64,000 nt of DNA from Streptomyces sp. NRRL F-2664. GTDB taxonomy: Bacteria > Actinomycetota > Actinomycetes > Streptomycetales > Streptomycetaceae. Location of the stretch: positions 1 through 64,000 of the forward strand of contig NZ_JOFX01000015.1 of the NCBI RefSeq assembly GCF_000719345.1, given 5' to 3'. The notes beneath the pieces were generated by a model, which was not told the DNA's origin, ran no database searches, and worked only from the letters and a program-made list of their open reading frames with translations. Below, piece by piece: positions 40,618-50,719 of this stretch; the first letter of the stretch is position 1; every line of letters begins with the position of its first letter. Made by a program: the position numbers and the translations under genes.

Positions 40618-41463
40618 TCAGAACAGCACGCTCATGAACGCGCCGACCTCACGGAAGCCGACCCGGTGGTATGCGGCGCGCGCCGCGGTGTTGAAGTCGT
40701 TCACGTAGAGGCTGACCACGGGGGCCACGTCGCGCAGCGCGTACGCGACGACGGCGGCCATCCCGGTCTCGGAGTGGCCGCGGCCGCGGTACTCGGGGGC
40801 CACCCAGACGCCCTGGATCTGGCAGGCGCGGGAGGTGGCGGCGCCGATCTCGGCCTTGAAGACGATCTTGCCGTCCTCGACGCGGGCGAAGGAGCGGCCG
40901 CCTGCGACGAGTTCGGCGACGCGGGCCTGGTAGAGCAGTCCGCCGTCTCCGGCCATCGGCGAGACGCCGACCTCCTCGGTGAACATGGCGACGCAGGCGG
41001 GCATGATCAGGTCCATCTCGTCCTTGCGGATCCGGCGGACCCGGGGGTCCGCCTCGACCGTGGTCGACGGACGGTCGATGACCATGAGGGGTTGGTGGGC
41101 GCGGACCTCGCGGGCGGGTCCCCAGCTGGGCTCCAGCAGCTGCCACAGCTGCCGGGTGGGGCCGGCGGGGCCGACGATGGAGGAGCAGCGGCGGCCGGTG
41201 CGGCGGGCCCGGTCGGCGAAGGCGCGTACGGCGTCGGGCTCGGCGCAGACGGGTACGAGGTTGGCTCCGGCGTAGCAGAGGGAGCGGAGCTCGCCGTCGG
41301 CGTACCAGCCCCACATCTCGCCACCCAGGCGCCAGGGGTCGAGTCCGGCGACCTGGACCCGGGAGGTGACGAAGGCGTTCTCGACCGGCTCGCGTCCGAG
41401 GATGTCGAGCGCGGCGTCGAGATCACTGGGTTCAAGGACCCGGGTGGTGGTCTGCGTCAACAC
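40618..41463 (-). CDS. GNAT acetyltransferase with N-terminal DUF4081-like domain
   Basis: The product is 281 residues from GTG 41463, with GAGG 7 nt upstream. The N-terminal half (1-130, with LDAALDILGREPVENAFVTSRV split by the DPWRLGGEMWGWY segment) matches the DUF4081 region of actinobacterial GNATs. The C-terminal GNAT domain has IQGVWVAPEYRGRG and FNTAARAAYHRVGFREVG. The substrate is unknown. The frame opens back to 41499 but the codons there have no start signal. It directly follows ispG by position, with a U-tailed terminator in between, so it likely has its own promoter upstream at about 41470-41540. Confidence 0.85.
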   Translation of the reverse strand: MLTQTTTRVLEPSDLDAALDILGREPVENAFVTSRVQVAGLDPWRLGGEMWGWYADGELRSLCYAGANLVPVCAEPDAVRAFADRARRTGRRCSSIVGPAGPTRQLWQLLEPSWGPAREVRAHQPLMVIDRPSTTVEADPRVRRIRKDEMDLIMPACVAMFTEEVGVSPMAGDGGLLYQARVAELVAGGRSFARVEDGKIVFKAEIGAATSRACQIQGVWVAPEYRGRGHSETGMAAVVAYALRDVAPVVSLYVNDFNTAARAAYHRVGFREVGAFMSVLF

Positions 41464-41545
41464 TGGGGCCTCACCGTACAAGTCTGCTGATCTCCGCACT
41501 GTACCCGGCGGGGCCGGGCGATGCCGCGTCCAGAGGTCACGAAAA

Positions 41546-41588
41546 GGCCCCGGCCCCGCTCCCGAGCTGCGGGAACGGGGCCGGGGCC
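41546..41588 (-). terminator. Intrinsic terminator after ispG with U tract
   Basis: Perfect 13-bp arms (41546-41558 and 41576-41588) are followed in the leftward RNA by UUUU. It lies 23 bp past the ispG stop. This is one of few hairpins in the window with a classic U run. Confidence 0.8.
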
Positions 41589-41610
41589 GGATGCGGGCGG
41601 GCGGCCTGGA

Positions 41611-42768
<1,158 letters not shown>

Positions 42769-42885
42769 CTGCTGTGCAACCCCAAGGTGTGGATCAAGGT
42801 CCCGAGATCGGCGGGCTCCAGGCTTCGAGATTACGCCAACGACGGCACGCCCCGTGCATCCGAGGGGGCGCACCACCCGAACGTA

Positions 42886-42916
42886 GGGAGCCGGGCACGA
42901 TGCGTGCCCGGCTCCC
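42886..42916 (-). terminator. Hairpin after the M50 protease gene
   Basis: Perfect 14-bp arms (42886-42899 and 42903-42916) with a 3-nt loop lie 28 bp past the rseP stop, before ispG. Its strength may partly isolate ispG from the dxr-rseP transcript. Confidence 0.65.
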
Positions 42917-42944
42917 GTCGGTGTGCGGTGGCCCGCCCGGCGGG

Positions 42945-44246
42945 CTAGGTGATCTTGATCGGGTTGACCACGTCCGCGACCATCACCAGCAGGGTGAAGC
43001 AGATGAACAGGCCCGCGACCACGTACGCGACCGGCATCAGCTTCGCCACGTCGAACGGGCCGGGGTCGGGGCGGCGGAAGATCCGTGCCACCCCGCGCCG
43101 GAGCGACTCCCACAGGGCGCCCGCGATGTGGCCGCCGTCGAGCGGGAGCAGCGGCAGCATGTTGAAGAGGAACAGCGAGAGGTTGAAGCCGGCCAGCAGG
43201 TTCAGGAAGAACACCAGCTGGTGCTGGGCGGGGATGTCGAGGGTGAAGATCTCACCGCTGACCCGGGCCGCGCCCACGACTCCCATGGGGCTGTCCTGCT
43301 TGCGCTCGGCGCCGTTGAAGGCCGCGTTCCACAGGTCCGGGACCTTCGACGGCAGGGCGACCAGCGACTGCACGCCGGCCTCCATCATCTCGCCCATGCG
43401 CTCGGCGGACTGGCCGAAGGACTGCGGTACGTAGCCGGAGGCGGGTGCGAAGCCGAGGAAGCCCGCGGTGACGTACTCGTCCTTGACGTACTTGCCGCTG
43501 CCGTCGGTCTTGGCGACCTTGTTCTCGATCAGGTTCGCCGTGAGGTCGAGGCGCTCGCCGGCCCGGACCACGGTGATGGTGGCGGGTCCGACGGTGGCGC
43601 GGATGTCCTTCTGCAGGGCGGACCAGTCGTCGACCGGGCGGCCGTCGAAGGCGACGATCTTGTCACCGGCCTTCAGGCCCGCGGCCTTGGCGGGCGCGGC
43701 GGGGTCGCCGGGCAGGCACTTGTCCCGCTTCTCGCTCTGCTGGATCACGCAGTCGGAGACGGTGGCGACCGAGGTGGTCTGGGTGTTCAGCCCGAAGGTC
43801 ATCAGGGTCGTGAGGAAGATCGCCACGGCCAGGATCAGGTTCATGAACGGGCCGGCGAACATCACGATCACGCGCTTCCACGGCTTGCGCGTGTAGAAGA
43901 GCCGGGTCTCGTCGCCGGGCCGGAGCTCCTCGTACGCCGCCGAGCGCGCGTCCTCGATCATCGACCGGAACGGCGAGGTGGACCGGGCGGCGACCTTGCC
44001 GTCCTCACCGGGCGGGAACATCCCGATCATCCGGATGTAGCCGCCCATGGGGATGGCCTTGATCCCGTACTCGGTCTCGCCCTTCGTCCGCGACCAGAGG
44101 GTCGGGCCGAAGCCCACCATGTACTGCGGGACGCGGATGCCGAACAGCTTGGCCGTGGAGAGGTGCCCCAGCTCGTGCCACGCGATGGAGACCAGCAGGC
44201 CGACCGCGAAGATCACGATTCCGAGCACCGTCATCAGAAGTGTCAT
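42945..44246 (-). CDS. rseP: Site-2-type M50 intramembrane metalloprotease
   Basis: Site-2 proteases cut membrane-embedded anti-sigma factors and other clients. The product is 433 residues. The zinc motif HELGH is at residues 24-28 in the first membrane helix. A PDZ domain occupies about 150-260 ([21 protein letters not shown]). The second active-site motif [12 protein letters not shown] lies in a later helix and gives the Asp ligand. Start at 44246 overlaps the dxr TGA by four bases. Three or four membrane helices in total. Its client anti-sigma factor is not in this window. dxr-rseP adjacency is common in bacteria. Confidence 0.93.
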   Translation of the reverse strand: MTLLMTVLGIVIFAVGLLVSIAWHELGHLSTAKLFGIRVPQYMVGFGPTLWSRTKGETEYGIKAIPMGGYIRMIGMFPPGEDGKVAARSTSPFRSMIEDARSAAYEELRPGDETRLFYTRKPWKRVIVMFAGPFMNLILAVAIFLTTLMTFGLNTQTTSVATVSDCVIQQSEKRDKCLPGDPAAPAKAAGLKAGDKIVAFDGRPVDDWSALQKDIRATVGPATITVVRAGERLDLTANLIENKVAKTDGSGKYVKDEYVTAGFLGFAPASGYVPQSFGQSAERMGEMMEAGVQSLVALPSKVPDLWNAAFNGAERKQDSPMGVVGAARVSGEIFTLDIPAQHQLVFFLNLLAGFNLSLFLFNMLPLLPLDGGHIAGALWESLRRGVARIFRRPDPGPFDVAKLMPVAYVVAGLFICFTLLVMVADVVNPIKIT

Positions 44247-45496
44247 GCGCGCGCCTCCGCGGCGGCCCGAGCCGCCATCTCCCGCGCCCGGGCCCTGGCC
44301 CAGGCCTCTGCTTCGAGGACGTCCTGGACGGTCAGGGAGGTTCCCGACTCCGGCGTCCCGTGCTCATCGACCACGGCAGAGACCGTATCCATGATTGCTG
44401 TGAACGGCAGCCGACCGGCCAGGAACGCCTCCACGCACTCCTCGTTCGCCGCGTTGAACACGGCCGGGGCGGTGCCCCCGAGTGCTCCCACGTGCCGGGC
44501 GATCCCGACGGCGGGGAACGCCTCGGTGTCCAGCGGGAAGAACTCCCAGGTGGATGCCTTGGTCCAGTCGAAGGCGGGGGCCGCGTCCGGGATCCGTCCG
44601 GGCCAGCCGAGGCCGACCGCGATGGGCCCGCGCATGTCCGGCGGGGTGGCCTGGGCGAGGGTGGAGCCGTCGGTGAACTCCACCATCGAGTGCACGTACG
44701 ACTGGGGGTGGACCACGACCTCGATCTGCTCGAACGGGATGTCGTAGAGCAGGTGGGCCTCGATGACCTCCAGTCCCTTGTTGACCAGGGTCGCCGAGTT
44801 GACGGTGATGACGGGGCCCATGGCCCAGGTGGGGTGGGCGAGCGCGTCCTGGACGGTGACCTGTGCGAGTTCGGCGCGGGTGCGGCCGCGGAAGGGGCCG
44901 CCGGAGGCGGTCACCACGAGCTTGCGCACGTCGGCGCGGGTGCCGGCGGCCAGCGCCTGGAAGAGCGCGGCGTGCTCGGAGTCCACGGGGATGATCTGGC
45001 CGGGCGCGGCGAGTGCCTTGACCAGCGGGCCGCCGACGATCAGCGACTCCTTGTTGGCCAGGGCGAGGGTGCGGCCGGCCCCCAGGGCGGCGAGGGTCGG
45101 CGCGAGGCCGATGGATCCGGTGATGCCGTTGAGCACGGTGTGGCACGCGGATGCGGCGAGCTCGGTCGCGGCGTCCGGCCCGGCCAGGATCTCGGGCAGC
45201 GCCTCGCCCGGACCGTACTGGGCGCTCAGCGCCTCTTTCAGGGCCGGTACGACGTCCTCGCGGGCGACGGCCACCTTCTCCACGCGCAGCAGCCGGGCCT
45301 GCTCGGCCAGCAGTGCCACCCGGCCGCCGGCGGCGGACAGCGCGGTCACCCGGAACCGGTCCGGGTTGCGCAGGGCCAGGTCGATGGCCTGGGTGCCGAT
45401 GGAGCCGGTGGACCCGAGGATGACGATGTCCCGGCGGCCGGCCGCGGGGTCGAAGAGGAGGTGCGGGTCGGCGAGGGGGGCTGGACGGTCGCTCAT
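44243..45496 (-). CDS. dxr: 1-deoxy-D-xylulose 5-phosphate reductoisomerase
   Basis: Dxr makes MEP from deoxyxylulose phosphate with NADPH, the committed step of the MEP pathway. The product is 417 residues from ATG 45496. The NADPH motif is [11 protein letters not shown] near residue 27. Catalytic motifs [11 protein letters not shown] and [13 protein letters not shown] carry the metal and substrate ligands, followed by NPTWAMGP-like HPTWAMG and [16 protein letters not shown] just precedes the ATG; ATG 45505 is a possible alternative. The stop overlaps rseP (ATGA). It lies 21 bp after the unknown gene at 45518-46846. Confidence 0.96.
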   Translation of the reverse strand: MSDRPAPLADPHLLFDPAAGRRDIVILGSTGSIGTQAIDLALRNPDRFRVTALSAAGGRVALLAEQARLLRVEKVAVAREDVVPALKEALSAQYGPGEALPEILAGPDAATELAASACHTVLNGITGSIGLAPTLAALGAGRTLALANKESLIVGGPLVKALAAPGQIIPVDSEHAALFQALAAGTRADVRKLVVTASGGPFRGRTRAELAQVTVQDALAHPTWAMGPVITVNSATLVNKGLEVIEAHLLYDIPFEQIEVVVHPQSYVHSMVEFTDGSTLAQATPPDMRGPIAVGLGWPGRIPDAAPAFDWTKASTWEFFPLDTEAFPAVGIARHVGALGGTAPAVFNAANEECVEAFLAGRLPFTAIMDTVSAVVDEHGTPESGTSLTVQDVLEAEAWARARAREMAARAAAEARA

Positions 45497-45517
45497 GCCC
45501 CCCATTGTTGCGGCAAG

Positions 45518-46846
45518 TCAGGGGCGGCCCGACACGGAGCCCCCTTCCGTGACCCGCAGGAGCAGGTGCGGGAGCGTTCCGGCGAAGTCGGGGAGGGTGC
45601 GGGCGGTGCGCCACCACGCGTCCGGGTCCTCCCCCAGGGCCGCGGTGAGCAGCCGGTACGCCTCGGCGTGGGCGGCGAGGACGGCGCCCGCGTGGTCGTG
45701 CCGGTCCGGGTGGTCCACGTCGCCGAGCCAGTGGTCCTCGTCGAGGGCCCAGCACGCGGGCAGCTTGTGCCGGACGACGTCCACGCCGGTGAGCAGGCCG
45801 CGGTCGAGGCAGTCGCGCACCCAGCGGATGTCCTCCTCGACGCTTTCCATGGGCACGGCGAGGCTCGCGAGGGCCAGTTCCCGCTCCACGCCGCCGGTGG
45901 GCTCGGAGGCGGTGGGGGCCAGGTGGCGCACGGCCCGGGCCAGGTCGGGGTCCGGCTGCTGCGCGCCGTCCGGTGCGGGCAGGATCCCGCCGACGACGCC
46001 GGCGACCAGTTCGGGCAGCGGGCCCGGACGGCCGGGGGCGTGCCGCAGCAGCTCCGCCCACAGTCGCGGGTCGTCGCCCAGCGGGCGCAGGGCGCGCAGC
46101 ACGGCGGTCTGCATGCCGGCCTGTTCGGGCAGGGTCCAGCGCAGGGAGCGGCGGGCGGGGAGGTGGCCGAGGACCAGCGTGCGGTGGGCGGGGGCGACGT
46201 GTGCGACGAGTTCCTCGTGCGTGAGCCGGCCCATCCGTACGGCGCGGACGGCGGGCCGGTGCCAGGAGCGCTCCTGCGCCGCGGCCGGAGCGGCGGCGAG
46301 CAGACCGGTGGCGGTCTCCATGGGCAGGTCGGCGACGAGCAGCAGGGCCTCGACGGAGCCGGCCGGCAGGGGCCGGCGGGAGTGCTCGGCGAGCAGGTGC
46401 TCCGGATCGAGTACGTGGGGCAGCGCCAGGATGTCGAGGGGGACCCGGGGTCCGCGCCTGCCGTGCCGGCGCAGCAGGACGGTCAGCTCCGCCGGGGTGA
46501 GGGGCTGCGCCTCGGGGTCGCGGCCGAGTTCGGCGCGGAGCACGGGCAGGAGTCCGGCCGGTGTGCGGCGGCGGGCGTAGCGGGCGGGCCCGGGCAGGCC
46601 GGGCAGGGGCCGGCCCACGACGCGGGGGTTGCGGGCGATGCGGCCGCGGTCCGCCGGGCCTGCGTGGCGCAGCAGCAGGGTGACGGTCGAGGCCGCCAGC
46701 CACTCGTCGCGGCAGAGGTACTTCAGGGTCGCCGGATCGAGCCGGCCGGTCAGGTCGACGACGACGTGGTCCGGTGCGTGGCGCAGCAGGTGCGCCACGC
46801 ACCAGGCCAGCCGTCGACTGGTGCGGTCCTGCTCGGCCGTCGGCAT
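45518..46846 (-). CDS. Unrecognised Leu/Arg-rich protein
   Basis: The product is 442 residues from ATG 46846, with GAGG about 10 nt upstream. It has no signal peptide or membrane span. The sequence is rich in Leu, Arg, Ala and Pro and shows helical pairs such as LAWCVAHLLRHAPDHVVVDLTGRLDPATLK and [24 protein letters not shown] (read as separate helices), suggesting HEAT-like or ankyrin-like repeats. I recognise no catalytic motif. Similar open frames follow dxr in other Streptomyces from memory. It ends 21 bp before the dxr start, so they may share a transcript. Function unknown. Confidence 0.7.
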   Translation of the reverse strand: MPTAEQDRTSRRLAWCVAHLLRHAPDHVVVDLTGRLDPATLKYLCRDEWLAASTVTLLLRHAGPADRGRIARNPRVVGRPLPGLPGPARYARRRTPAGLLPVLRAELGRDPEAQPLTPAELTVLLRRHGRRGPRVPLDILALPHVLDPEHLLAEHSRRPLPAGSVEALLLVADLPMETATGLLAAAPAAAQERSWHRPAVRAVRMGRLTHEELVAHVAPAHRTLVLGHLPARRSLRWTLPEQAGMQTAVLRALRPLGDDPRLWAELLRHAPGRPGPLPELVAGVVGGILPAPDGAQQPDPDLARAVRHLAPTASEPTGGVERELALASLAVPMESVEEDIRWVRDCLDRGLLTGVDVVRHKLPACWALDEDHWLGDVDHPDRHDHAGAVLAAHAEAYRLLTAALGEDPDAWWRTARTLPDFAGTLPHLLLRVTEGGSVSGRP

Positions 46847-46941
46847 CGTTCGTCCGCCTCGCGCTGTGCTCGTACGCGTGCCGGTTCCGCACGCGTTCTC
46901 CATCCTCGTACGTCTGTCCGACGTGCGGAGATGATCGCAGG

Positions 46942-48900
46942 TCAGCGGATGGGGCGGTGCACGTTCTTCCGGTTCGAGGCGCCGGGGGCGGCGTCGGCGA
47001 TCCAGGGGCCGTCGCCGGAGGGGTCGAGGACGCCCTCCTCCAGCCAGGCGTAGGTCCCCGACAGGACCCCGGCGACCACCTTGCGGTCGAGGTCGTCGGT
47101 GTTGGACCAGAGCCGGCCGAAGAGCTCCTCGACGCGCAGCCGGGACTGTTCGCAGAAGGCGTCGGCCAGCTGGTACGCCTCGCGGCCGTGCTCGCCGGAG
47201 GCGCGCAGGTGCTCGGCGCGGACGCAGGCCGCGCTCATCGCGAAGAGCTCGGCGCCGATGTCGACGATCCGGCCGAGGAAGCCCTGCTTGGTCTCCATGC
47301 GGCCCTGCCAGCGGGACATCGCGTAGAAGGTGGACCGGGCGAGTTTGCGGGCGCTGCGTTCCACATGGCGCAGGTGGGTGGAGAGGTCGGGGTGGCCCGG
47401 GGGGTGGAAGGCCCGGTAGGTGCCGGGCACGTGGCCGGGACCGGTGGCGAGCTTGGGCAGCCAGCGGGCGTAGAAGCCGGCGGCGCGGGCGCCCGCCCTC
47501 GCCTTGTCGCCCAGCGCCTTCTCGGGGTCGATGAGGTCGCCGGCCACGGAGAGGTGGGCGTCCACGGCCTCGCGGGCGATCAGCAGGTGCATGATCTCGG
47601 TGGAGCCCTCGAAGATCCGGTTGATGCGCAGGTCGCGGAGCATCTGCTCGGCGGGGACGGCGCGCTCGCCGCGGGCGGCCAGGGACTCGGCGGTCTCGAA
47701 GCCCCGCCCGCCGCGGATCTGCACCAGTTCGTCGGCCATCAGACAGGCCATCTCGGAGCCGTAGAGCTTGGCGAGGGCGGCTTCGATGCGGATGTCGTTG
47801 CGGTCCTCGTCGGCCATCTGGGAGGCGAGGTCGACGACGGCTTCGAGGGCGAAGGTGGTGGCGGCGATGAAGGAGATCTTGGCTCCTACCGCCTCGTGCC
47901 GGGCGACCGGCCGACCCCACTGCTCACGTACGCCGGACCACTCGCGGGCGATCTTCAGGCACCACTTGCCGGCGCCGACGCACATGGCGGGCAGGGAGAG
48001 CCGGCCGGTGTTGAGCGTGGTGAGGGCGATCTTGAGGCCGGCGCCCTCGGCGCCGATGCGCTGGTCGGCGGGGACCCGCACCTGGTGGAAGCGGGTGACG
48101 CCGTTCTCCAGGCCGCGCAGGCCCATGAAGGCGTTGCGGTGCTCCACGGTGATGCCGGGCGAGTCGGCCTCGACGACGAAGGCGGTGATCCCGCCGCGGT
48201 GGTTCTCCGACTTCGGCACCCGGGCCATGACCACGAGCAGGTCCGCGACGACCCCGTTGGTGGTCCACAGCTTCACGCCGTCGAGGACGTAGGCGTCGTC
48301 GCCGTCGGGGACGGCGGTGGTGGCCAGGCGTGCCGGGTCGGAGCCCACGTCCGGCTCGGTGAGCAGGAAGGCGCTGATGGCGGAGGTCGCGCAGCGCGGG
48401 AGGTAGGTGTCCTTCTGCGCCTGTGTGCCGAACATCTTCAGCGGCTGGGGCACGCCGATCGACTGGTGCGCGGAGAGCAGGGCACCGATGGCCGGGCTGA
48501 CCGAGCCGACGAGGGCGAGCGCCTTGTTGTAGTAGACCTGCGTGAGGCCGAGGCCCCCGTACTTGGGGTCGATCTTCATGCCGAGGGCGCCGAGTTCCTT
48601 GAGGCCGCGCACGGTCTCGTCGGGGATCTTCGCCTCGCGCTCGATGAGGGCGCCGTCGATGCGCGTCTCGCAGAACTCGCGCAGCCGGGCGAGGAAGGCC
48701 TCGCCCCGTCTGACGTCCTCGTCGGCGGGGAGCGGATGGGGATGGATCAGGTCGAGCCTGAACCGTCCCAGGAACAGCTCCTTGGCGAAACTGGGTTTGC
48801 GCCAGTCCTGCTCCCGGGCCGCTTCCGCGACCTGTCGTGCCTCGCGCTCGGTCACCTTGGGCTGTGTGCCGGTGGGCGGTACGGGCTGTGTTGCGGACAT
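46942..48900 (-). CDS. Acyl-CoA dehydrogenase, long VLCAD/ACAD9-like form
   Basis: The product is 652 residues from ATG 48900, much longer than the usual 380-400. The FAD-dependent dehydrogenase core covers about 60-440, with LTEPDVGSD, WTTNGVVADLLVVMAR and RGGRGFE. The catalytic glutamate is E431 in RIFEGSTEIMHL. A C-terminal extension of about 200 helical residues resembles the membrane-associating extension of VLCAD. Substrate is likely long-chain acyl-CoA, by inference. GTG 48912 is an alternative start; ATG was chosen for GAGGTGAG upstream. No electron-transfer flavoprotein genes are nearby. Confidence 0.9.
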   Translation of the reverse strand: MSATQPVPPTGTQPKVTEREARQVAEAAREQDWRKPSFAKELFLGRFRLDLIHPHPLPADEDVRRGEAFLARLREFCETRIDGALIEREAKIPDETVRGLKELGALGMKIDPKYGGLGLTQVYYNKALALVGSVSPAIGALLSAHQSIGVPQPLKMFGTQAQKDTYLPRCATSAISAFLLTEPDVGSDPARLATTAVPDGDDAYVLDGVKLWTTNGVVADLLVVMARVPKSENHRGGITAFVVEADSPGITVEHRNAFMGLRGLENGVTRFHQVRVPADQRIGAEGAGLKIALTTLNTGRLSLPAMCVGAGKWCLKIAREWSGVREQWGRPVARHEAVGAKISFIAATTFALEAVVDLASQMADEDRNDIRIEAALAKLYGSEMACLMADELVQIRGGRGFETAESLAARGERAVPAEQMLRDLRINRIFEGSTEIMHLLIAREAVDAHLSVAGDLIDPEKALGDKARAGARAAGFYARWLPKLATGPGHVPGTYRAFHPPGHPDLSTHLRHVERSARKLARSTFYAMSRWQGRMETKQGFLGRIVDIGAELFAMSAACVRAEHLRASGEHGREAYQLADAFCEQSRLRVEELFGRLWSNTDDLDRKVVAGVLSGTYAWLEEGVLDPSGDGPWIADAAPGASNRKNVHRPIR

Positions 48901-49063
48901 GCGGGGACTCACCTCGCCGCCGGAGTCGGTGTCCCGGCCTACTGGCCGGTGCTACCTGTGAGTCGTACCCCGCCCGGCTCCGCGGGAAAAGCCGGGGCGG
49001 ACCAGTCGGGTCAATCGCCGCGCCACGGCGCCGGACCGGCCCGGCACGGGCCGGGAGAAGGGG

Positions 49064-49100
49064 GACGGCCGGAGCCCCCGCACAGTAGGCTCCGGCCGTC
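49064..49100 (-). terminator. Terminator after the aldehyde dehydrogenase gene
   Basis: Perfect 13-bp arms (49064-49076 and 49088-49100) with an 11-nt loop lie 20 bp past the stop at 49121. Confidence 0.65.
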
Positions 49101-49120
49101 GGCTCTGTGGCCGTACGAGA

Positions 49121-50566
49121 TCAGATGTCGAGGCCCGTCAGGACCAGGACCCGCTCGTACGTGTAGTCGTCCATCGCGTAGCGGACGCCCTCGCGGCCCA
49201 CCCCGGACTGCTTGACGCCGCCGTACGGCATCTGGTCGGCGCGGTAGGACGGCGCGTCGCCGATGATCACGCCGCCGACCTCCAGCTCCCGGTGGGCGCG
49301 GAACGCGGTCTGGACGTTGCGGGTGAAGACGCCCGCCTGCAGGCCGAACTTGGAGTCGTTCACCGCGGCGAAGGCCTCGTCGGTGTTCTCGACCCGCAGC
49401 AGGGTCAAGACCGGGCCGAAGACCTCCTCGGTGGCCAGCTTGACGCCGTCCGGCACGTTGGCGAGGACCGTGGGCTCGAACGAGGCGCCGTCGCGCTTGC
49501 CGCCGGTGAGCAGCTTGGCGCCGGCGGAGACGGCCTCCTCGACCCAGGACTCGACGCGCTGGGCGGCGGCCTCGGAGACGAGCGGGCCGACGTCGGTGGC
49601 GTCGTCGGTCGGGTCGCCGGTGACCTGGGCCTGGACCTTCGCGACGACCTTCTCGACGAGGCGGTCGTAGACGGAGGCGTCGGCGATCACGCGCTGCACG
49701 GAGATGCAGGACTGGCCGGCCTGGTAGTTCGAGAAGGTCGCGATGCGGGTCGCGGCCCAGTCGAGGTCGGCCTCGGAGGACCAGTCGTCCAGCACCACGG
49801 CCGCGGCGTTGCCGCCGAGCTCCAGCGTGCAGTGCTTGTGGGGCACCGACTGCTGGATGGCGTAGCCGACGGTGTCGGAGCCGGTGAAGGAGATGACGGG
49901 CAGGCGCTCGTCCTTGACCAGGGCGGGCATCTTGTCGTTCGCGACCGGCAGGACCGACCAGGAGCCGGCCGGGAGGTCGGTCTCGGCGAGCAGCTCACCC
50001 AGGATCAGGCCGGACAGCGGCGTGGCCGGGGCCGGCTTGAGGATGATCGGCGCGCCGACGGCGATGGCCGGGGCCACCTTGTGGGCGCACAGGTTCAGCG
50101 GGAAGTTGAACGGCGCGATGCCGAGGACCGGGCCCTTGACGAAGCGGCGGGTCAGCGCCAGCCGGCCGACGCCGCCGGCGTCGGTGTCGAGGCGCTGGGC
50201 CTCGCCGCCGTTGAAGCGACGGGCCTCCTCCGCGGCGAAGCGGAACACGGACACCGCACGGCCGACCTCACCGCGGGCCCACTTGACGGGCTTGCCGTTC
50301 TCGGCGGAGATCAGCCGGGCGATCTCCTCGGTGCGCTCCACGAGCCGCTTGGACACGTGGTCCAGGGCGGCGGCCCGTACGTGGGCGGGGGTCGCGGAGA
50401 ACTCCGCCGTCACGGCGTACGCCGCGGCCACGGCCTCTTCGACCTGCTCGTCGGTGGGCACGCTGACGGCGCCGACCAGGCGGCCGTCCCACGGGGAGTG
50501 GACGTCGAAGCTGTCCTCGCCGATGGCCTGGCGGCCGGCGAGCCAGAAGGCGTGGGTGGAAGTCAT
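49121..50566 (-). CDS. NAD(P)-dependent aldehyde dehydrogenase, candidate for the GABA pathway
   Basis: The product is 481 residues from ATG 50566. Family motifs are GIAPFNFPLN (Rossmann approach), FTGSDTVGYAIQ, LELGGNA with the general-base glutamate, and the catalytic cysteine C287 in QAGQSCISVQR. EVFGPVLTL is the C-terminal motif. Similar enzymes oxidise succinate semialdehyde, gamma-glutamyl-aminobutyraldehyde or lactaldehyde, and sequence alone does not decide. It lies back to the PucR regulator and near gabT, favouring a role in GABA or polyamine use. The ribosome-binding site is weak. Terminated at 49064-49100. Confidence 0.9.
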   Translation of the reverse strand: MTSTHAFWLAGRQAIGEDSFDVHSPWDGRLVGAVSVPTDEQVEEAVAAAYAVTAEFSATPAHVRAAALDHVSKRLVERTEEIARLISAENGKPVKWARGEVGRAVSVFRFAAEEARRFNGGEAQRLDTDAGGVGRLALTRRFVKGPVLGIAPFNFPLNLCAHKVAPAIAVGAPIILKPAPATPLSGLILGELLAETDLPAGSWSVLPVANDKMPALVKDERLPVISFTGSDTVGYAIQQSVPHKHCTLELGGNAAAVVLDDWSSEADLDWAATRIATFSNYQAGQSCISVQRVIADASVYDRLVEKVVAKVQAQVTGDPTDDATDVGPLVSEAAAQRVESWVEEAVSAGAKLLTGGKRDGASFEPTVLANVPDGVKLATEEVFGPVLTLLRVENTDEAFAAVNDSKFGLQAGVFTRNVQTAFRAHRELEVGGVIIGDAPSYRADQMPYGGVKQSGVGREGVRYAMDDYTYERVLVLTGLDI

Positions 50567-50719
50567 GCGAATCCCGGCCCTTCGAAAGTGTGCGGTGGGT
50601 CCTGACCCCTCCACCGTAGGACTCCCCGGGGGATTCGGCGTTTGTCCGGGGTGTAGTACGCGCCGTCGGGCTCGCGCCGGTTTGTCACTGTCGCGGGTGG
50701 GCCGGGCGGCCCGACACCC